8,699 nt of DNA. Source: JANPLD01 sp031426355 (lineage in GTDB: Bacteria; Pseudomonadota; Alphaproteobacteria; Rickettsiales; UBA8987). This document shows, piece by piece, positions 7,301-8,699 of the stretch. The notes beneath the pieces are model-generated. The model was not told where the DNA came from. It was given only the letters and a program-made list of their open reading frames with translations, and did not search any database. The translations under genes and the position numbers were made by a program. The DNA is taken from the NCBI GenBank assembly GCA_031426355.1, contig JANPLD010000063.1, positions 1-8,699 on the forward strand, read 5' to 3'. Position 1 is the first letter of the stretch. Each line of letters begins with the position of its first letter.

Positions 7301-8699
7301 CCCTTGCGGAACTGATGCCTCTTCAAAAGGAACAAGGGTTTTATTAATGGAATTAAACCAGAAAGCTTTAACCGCATTATTATAAGCATCCCTTCCATCC
7401 TTACCTTCTGCAGCCATCTCCTGCGGAGAAAACGATTTACCATCAATATTAACAACTAATCTATTTAAGAATGAATTCGTTTCCTGATTAAAATATTTCT
7501 CATTTTTGAATTCCCATCCGGAATTTATCTTGTCAATGTTTCCAACTACATTCCTGACTAATTCAAAATTAGCTTCCAGCACATCGGTTTTAAATTTACG
7601 CCAATCATCACTATCCTGAGCGCAGGTTAATATACTGAATATATTGATCTGATATAAATTTTTTCTAACTAAAATTGCCTCTTTCAGCAAAGGATTCAAT
7701 GGCTTTTCAGATTCAATAGCATAGTGAATCAACTCTGAAAACTCTTGTTTGCTTTTTAAATTTAAATAATCCTCAGCTGTATAAGTTTCTAACCTAACTT
7801 TTGCCCTTTTGTAAACTATCTTTGGTTTAGTAAAAGTTTCCGAGCTTTGATAATTTAATCTATTACAAGTTTCTTGTATTTGTTCTTTTTCATATGGAAG
7901 TGTTTCATTTCTTATATGAGCAATTAAAATTGCCAAATTTACCCTAGCCTGTACTTCTTTTATAGGGGTAGTTACAGAGGCATGAACGGTATAACCATCT
8001 CCTCCTTTTGGTTCTGCAGAAAAAACTGTGGGTTTAGCTGGACTTGTAAATTTATATAAAAGCGGCAATCCTTTTTCTGATGCATATTCTACAAGATTTG
8101 TATTTGCGAGGAGCATAAGCTCATCCACAACCATTTGTGAGCCAAAATTTGTGCCTGGCTTTAGCGGTATTCTGTTTTCCCTTAATTTTTTTGCTACTTC
8201 CCAGCATAGTTTAAGATCGTCATTACCGACCCCTGCAATCATAGCATCCGCCTGCGCGTGACTGATAGCTTTTGCTGCTATTGTCTTTTCTGAAACCAAA
8301 GTAGATTCCACCTTAAAGGTGGCTTTATCCAAAACCATAGTAATGGCAATAACTTTTCTCTCCTGCCCTTCATCTAAAGAGGCAATTTTAGCATCCCCTA
8401 CTTTTATCTCGGTATTTTTTGCGAGTAATTCTTTATTGTCAATTATTGCAGGTATATCAGTTACATATACCGTAACTTCATATTTATTACCTTTGTCTGT
8501 TACGGATACAGCATCTTCTCTGACAATTACGTTTTCTGTATCAATTGCAAATATTCGGCCATTATCTTCTACTTTGCTAGTCTTATTATCACCGGAACCG
8601 CCATTTGGTTTTACCCATTCTGCTTCCCATTTTTCATTAACCGTCTTTATGGCAGCGGGATCACGAAGATCGTATAACTCAGGATGTGCAATTCCTATC
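1..8699 (-). CDS. Giant multidomain protein, internal fragment open at both ends
   Basis: The minus frame whose codons begin at bases congruent to 1 modulo 3 was translated by hand from 8698 to 2. It holds 2,899 sense codons and no stop. In AT-rich DNA a random open frame of this length is essentially impossible. The domains inside it line up with known folds and with each other in this frame. No start codon or stop codon of the gene lies in the window, so total length is unknown. No signal peptide or membrane segment is visible; the protein looks soluble, acidic/basic mixed, rich in Lys, Glu, Asn and Ile. Order of parts: RNB-like 1, dsRBD-like 1, connecting region, helical repeat A, linker, RNB-like 2, dsRBD-like 2, linker, helical repeats B, C, D, NTAN1/CheD-like domain, linker, unrecognised C-terminal part. 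I do not recognise the protein as a named family. RNA binding plus protein deamidation is a working inference. Trp is read from TGG and no TGA occurs in frame, so the standard bacterial code suffices. Confidence 0.97.
440..880 (-). repeat. Short degenerate beta/alpha repeat near the C-terminal side
   Basis: Two units share a strand pair and a helix. Unit 1 has KLTTLTLYNEYGNPL and later VEKNSFTRQINTSF; unit 2 has KLRVTYYSSNGVLI and later AEKNAFTQQIIKDGY. The EKN(S/A)FT(R/Q)QI motifs begin at residues 2667 and 2732, 65 residues apart. Unit 1 carries additional residues between strand and helix. The similarity is limited to these motifs, so this may be an old duplication. Confidence 0.5.
1364..1420 (-). 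repeat. Gly-rich linker motif, copy 3 (diverged)
   Basis: Residues 2427-2445, with SDMPGSGSDPGGSKK aligning to SEMRDGTGSDNTGGK of linker copies 1 and 2 if two small gaps are allowed. It is preceded by an Ala/Thr/Asn-rich low-complexity stretch (NEAATSAATNGKGTF). It separates the NTAN1/CheD-like domain and its tail from the C-terminal part. Relationship to the other two is plausible but could be convergent composition. Confidence 0.5.
1421..1629 (-). other. Tail after the Cys-His domain, unrecognised
   Basis: Residues about 2358-2426. It contains a basic stretch (EKRVLRRISKPDLIDLRG) followed by RIARLWEPVYIQNE and then the Ala/Thr-rich lead into linker copy 3. It may be the end of the preceding domain or a separate helical segment. 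No family is recognised. Confidence 0.4.
1630..2285 (-). other. NTAN1/CheD-like Cys-His amidohydrolase (deamidase) domain
   Basis: Residues about 2137-2357. It begins HHYVGQSQILVTNNPND and continues GGIVTCPIIYARNELTG to VHVDADG. Cys2166 (codon 2203-2201) and His2183 (codon 2152-2150) are 17 residues apart. This equals the spacing of catalytic Cys27 and His44 in Thermotoga CheD, and of the TC...H(x)D pattern in NTAN1, the enzyme that turns protein N-terminal Asn into Asp. The YVGQ start, the Gly 11 residues after the Cys, the Asp two residues after the His, and a later LKEHP...ALKIYK segment (His2337) fit NTAN1 better than CheD as far as I recall that family. The middle (residues about 2190-2330) is not clearly alignable. 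The Thr six residues before the CheD Cys is Ile here. If active, the domain would hydrolyse a protein amide side chain. There is a single copy in the window, unlike the RNB-like modules. The assignment is by eye and moderate. Confidence 0.5.
2468..2829 (-). repeat. Helical repeat copy D
   Basis: Residues about 1958-2077. The core is GSLTDKIF, then INNYLFMLEDNNINTHDHYEVL (NYLFMLED at residues 2009-2016). It is the most diverged core but keeps the spacing. The second half ends with FAQHEKYDLFEALEM, comparable to LFVxHGRxxEF in A and C. Between C and D lies a helix (DIERYFEEIKTQNSEINEAM). D is only 175 residues after C, so C and D form a near-tandem pair. It precedes the NTAN1/CheD-like domain. 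Confidence 0.78.
2953..3354 (-). repeat. Helical repeat copy C
   Basis: Residues about 1783-1916. The closest copy to A, sharing SLTAKLVN, YDGL, EYLYALED (1834-1841), DHFKLI, AKYE, DMST, EDAL, ERAFF and LFVKHGREAEFK. It has a three-residue insertion in the turn before DHF (VITDITG). Motif A to motif C is 1,050 codons. The protein and DNA similarity are both far above that between other copies, so this pair is the most recent duplication or has been homogenised by conversion. Confidence 0.88.
3377..3860 (-). other. Pro/Gly/Trp-rich linker with two PWRPG motifs
   Basis: Residues about 1614-1774. It is rich in Pro, Gly, Asp, Asn and Arg and poor in long hydrophobic runs. It contains KPWRPGGEIP (PWRPG coded at 3662-3676) and HPWRPGNPDDKAP (PWRPG coded at 3446-3460), plus PLQHLIPGRLRGDNEGRR between them and GETPDGETPIKG just before. 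A related MRPGRPGGG lies before linker motif 1. The DNA of the two PWRPG codings is nearly identical. It is likely a largely flexible spacer between helical repeats B and C; the repeated Trp-containing motif could be a binding site for a partner, which is not testable from sequence alone. Confidence 0.6.
3861..4215 (-). repeat. Helical repeat copy B
   Basis: Residues about 1496-1613. The core is GSLSAAILN, then INEYLFALENMGIN (EYLFALEN at residues 1549-1556), then GHFKFLEARYKDL. It matches copies A and C in the first half but its second half is different: DMSTxEDAL is replaced by ISPKEQACLNNIGEIYRVHK. It follows the second Gly-rich linker after a short helical lead (FIEFINGHAHQVKLALESY) and leads into a Pro/Gly/Asp-rich linker. 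Confidence 0.8.
4277..4333 (-). repeat. Gly-rich linker motif, copy 2
   Basis: Residues 1456-1474, containing MTPSQMRDGMGDGNTGGK. It is a near copy of the motif at 6026-6082, exactly 583 codons away. Here it joins dsRBD-like copy 2 to helical repeat B, whereas copy 1 joins helical repeat A to the RNB-like copy 2 module. It therefore marks module borders of different kinds, which fits a linker that travels with duplications. Confidence 0.85.
4375..4869 (-). other. Helical bridge plus dsRBD-like fold, copy 2
   Basis: Residues about 1278-1441. It holds the bridge motifs LIHYSI (from residue 1309) and IFSILT (around residue 1338) seen in copy 1, then the dsRBD-like pattern: PDWSY (Trp1386), strand INVKIKGKLF (Gly1411, again 25 residues after the Trp), and an Ala/Lys final helix (KPTKAAILAFFDNYI). 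The helix start SKPTKAA is closer to the dsRBD family's KKxA box than copy 1 is. Copy 2 carries about 26 extra residues between RNB-like domain and bridge (a polar stretch with GRNVKNNGG and SKTPPDLDSG). The segment ends with IPEGY, running directly into the Gly-rich linker. Confidence 0.47.
4870..5671 (-). other. RNB-like (RNase II/R catalytic fold) domain, copy 2, degenerate
   Basis: Residues about 1010-1277. It has the same landmarks as copy 1: YAIDPEGTKINDETLSIE (Asp1020 at the invariant first position), a helix QIVMNIISFANKNLAEFA (from residue 1152) followed by NRIPVIYK, and SSPTYKPYDQFNLGMFKAF (1208-1226), which aligns without gaps to the family's TSPIRRYADLVNHRLLKAY. Asp ligand positions: first Asp kept, second Ile1026, third Asp1028 kept, fourth Glu1029. 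The IRR of the C-terminal motif is Thr-Tyr-Lys. Thus both copies have lost the second Asp, but differ in which of the last two ligands became Glu. Copy 2 lies 965-967 residues after copy 1 at these landmarks. It is followed by KPKIDYARAKVNF, matching KPKIVYKRAKVRL in copy 1. Enzyme activity is doubtful; an RNA-binding or structural role is possible. Confidence 0.72.
5672..6025 (-). other. Helical segment before RNB-like copy 2
   Basis: Residues about 892-1009. It is charged and predicted helical by composition (KFMELYEDLKVIRTYNQL, later DDLIKIAEILRAEETLAKEA). The last third (DADKIGTFSEAIHKLNTAYK) resembles the segment before RNB-like copy 1 (DPAAIKTVNEKWEAEWVK), so the duplicated module probably begins here rather than at the Asp motif. 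No family is recognised. Confidence 0.5.
6026..6082 (-). repeat. Gly-rich linker motif, copy 1
   Basis: Residues 873-891, containing MTPSEMRDGTGSDNTGGK. It is flanked upstream by PGRPGGG. The same 19-codon block recurs at 4277-4333 with only a few changes, and a diverged third form is at 1364-1420. At DNA level the two good copies share 16 and 15 identical consecutive bases at two places. It lies just after helical repeat A and about 110 residues before RNB-like copy 2. It is probably a flexible interdomain linker or a recognised segment such as a processing site; the sequence does not decide between these. Confidence 0.85.
6118..6500 (-). repeat. Helical repeat copy A
   Basis: Residues about 734-861. 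One of four copies of a helical unit of about 100-130 residues. The diagnostic core is SLTAKLVN, then YDGLNEYLYALED (EYLYALED at residues 784-791), then a turn (GINTND), then HFKLIKAKYEELK. A second half includes DMSTPEDAL, ERAFF and LFVDHGRANEFK. Copy C shares all of these: by hand count 63 of about 93 aligned residues are identical. At DNA level, 6324-6349 is identical for 26 bases with 3174-3199. The arrangement resembles a helical scaffold repeat such as TPR-like units, but the pattern is not canonical TPR, HEAT or ankyrin. It ends with MRPGRPGGG, leading into the Gly-rich linker. Confidence 0.88.
6501..7333 (-). other. Unrecognised connecting region with coiled-coil-like stretch
   Basis: Residues about 456-733. 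It begins with VPQGF, which matches IPEGY after copy 2 of the RNB/dsRBD module, then a low-complexity Ser/Gly/Lys linker (MDSGGKKNGSVQM, then TSRPSASK). A small alpha/beta-looking segment follows, with a helix (MIEVSDIHIEMLAKFF) and strands (VENGKVEIGGNIILVTHEGK). After that comes a charged, heptad-like helical stretch at roughly residues 635-685 (for example LQQLKQKESDLYLERD and IRLRLQEIWAMIPVLNKEIK), likely a helical hairpin or coiled coil. I do not recognise a family and assign no function. Confidence 0.5.
7334..7761 (-). other. Helical bridge plus dsRBD-like fold, copy 1
   Basis: Residues about 313-455, directly after RNB-like copy 1. A helical bridge carries two motifs shared with copy 2: LIHYAI (from residue 323) and IFSILT (around residue 354). 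Then comes a segment with the alpha-beta-beta-beta-alpha outline of a double-stranded-RNA-binding domain: an aromatic start (GWEF, Trp395), a strand ending in IDGKSF (Gly420, 25 residues after the Trp), a Gly/Asp loop, and a terminal Ala-rich helix (DAYNNAVKAFWFNSI). In typical dsRBDs the loop before the last helix holds a KKxA motif that contacts RNA; here it is not intact. RNase R normally ends in an S1 domain, and I see no S1 here. The fold call rests on pattern, hydrophobic spacing and agreement with copy 2; an unrelated alpha/beta domain is possible. Confidence 0.45.
7762..8570 (-). other. RNB-like (RNase II/R catalytic fold) domain, copy 1, degenerate
   Basis: Residues about 43-312. Three landmarks of the RNB fold occur in order. 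First is the Asp-rich metal motif: family pattern ID-x5-D-x-DDA, here AIDTENVIVREDAVSV (residues 51-66), followed by a strand pattern like the family's 'LxVHIADV' (VTVYVTDIPA). Second is the long helix VVDELMLLAN (190-199) followed by GLPLLYK, matching the family's 'IEExMLLAN...IPALYR'. Third is TTPIKEVQARVNLAIL (243-258), aligning without gaps to the family's TSPIRRYADLVNHRLL. Spacing from the first to the second landmark, about 140 residues, is normal; from second to third it is short (about 45). Of the four Asp ligands known in E. coli RNase II (D201, D207, D209, D210), the first (D53) and fourth (D62) are kept, the second is Val59 and the third is Glu61. The Arg-Arg after TSPI is Lys-Glu. 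Family membership is fairly secure; loss or change of activity is inference. Confidence 0.72.

Noticed and set aside
7147..7455. Minus-strand open frame of 102 codons
   Set aside because: It is in a different phase from the giant frame and overlaps it fully. Rich in Leu, Arg and Met, it has no motif, while the giant frame carries the dsRBD-like match here.
1..8699. A pseudogene or a recoded (TGA = Trp) gene
   Set aside because: There is no stop of any kind in the frame, Trp is written TGG throughout, and the folds are intact, so neither decay nor recoding is needed.

Overview
The whole window lies inside one protein-coding gene on the minus strand. Reading the reverse complement from base 8698 down to base 2 gives 2,899 consecutive sense codons with no stop, no start that can be defended and no frameshift. 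Both ends of the gene are outside the window, so the protein is longer than 2,899 residues. I see no intergenic DNA, RNA gene, promoter, terminator, insertion sequence or CRISPR array. All short open frames on the plus strand and in the other minus frames are shadows of this frame. Residue numbers below count from the first complete codon (residue 1 = bases 8698-8696).

Layout from the N-terminal side (high coordinates) to the C-terminal side (low coordinates): (1) a degenerate RNase II/R catalytic-like (RNB) domain followed by a helical bridge and a double-stranded-RNA-binding-like fold, about 8570-7334; (2) an unrecognised connecting region with a coiled-coil-like stretch, 7333-6501; (3) helical repeat copy A, 6500-6118; (4) an 18-residue Gly-rich linker motif, 6082-6026; (5) a second RNB-like plus dsRBD-like module, about 5671-4375, preceded by a helical segment; (6) a second copy of the linker motif, 4333-4277; (7) helical repeats B, C and D, 4215-2468, with a Pro/Trp/Gly-rich linker between B and C; (8) a domain with a Cys/His pattern like NTAN1 (protein N-terminal Asn amidohydrolase) and CheD deamidases, about 2285-1630; (9) a third, diverged linker at 1420-1364; (10) an unrecognised C-terminal part with a short internal repeat, 1363-1.

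The picture is a giant modular protein built by internal duplication. Two RNase-like modules with altered active-site residues are spaced by helical repeats and flexible linkers and joined to one putative Cys/His amidohydrolase. The RNA-directed folds suggest RNA binding, perhaps without RNase activity. The Cys/His domain suggests deamidation of a protein. Both functions are inferences.

Organism: base composition is AT-rich (hand samples mostly 25-45% G+C, around one third overall) with many Lys, Asn, Ile and Glu codons and an intron-free frame. This fits a bacterium. Giant genes of this kind are known in Omnitrophota and in some host-associated bacteria, but nothing in this window fixes the lineage.
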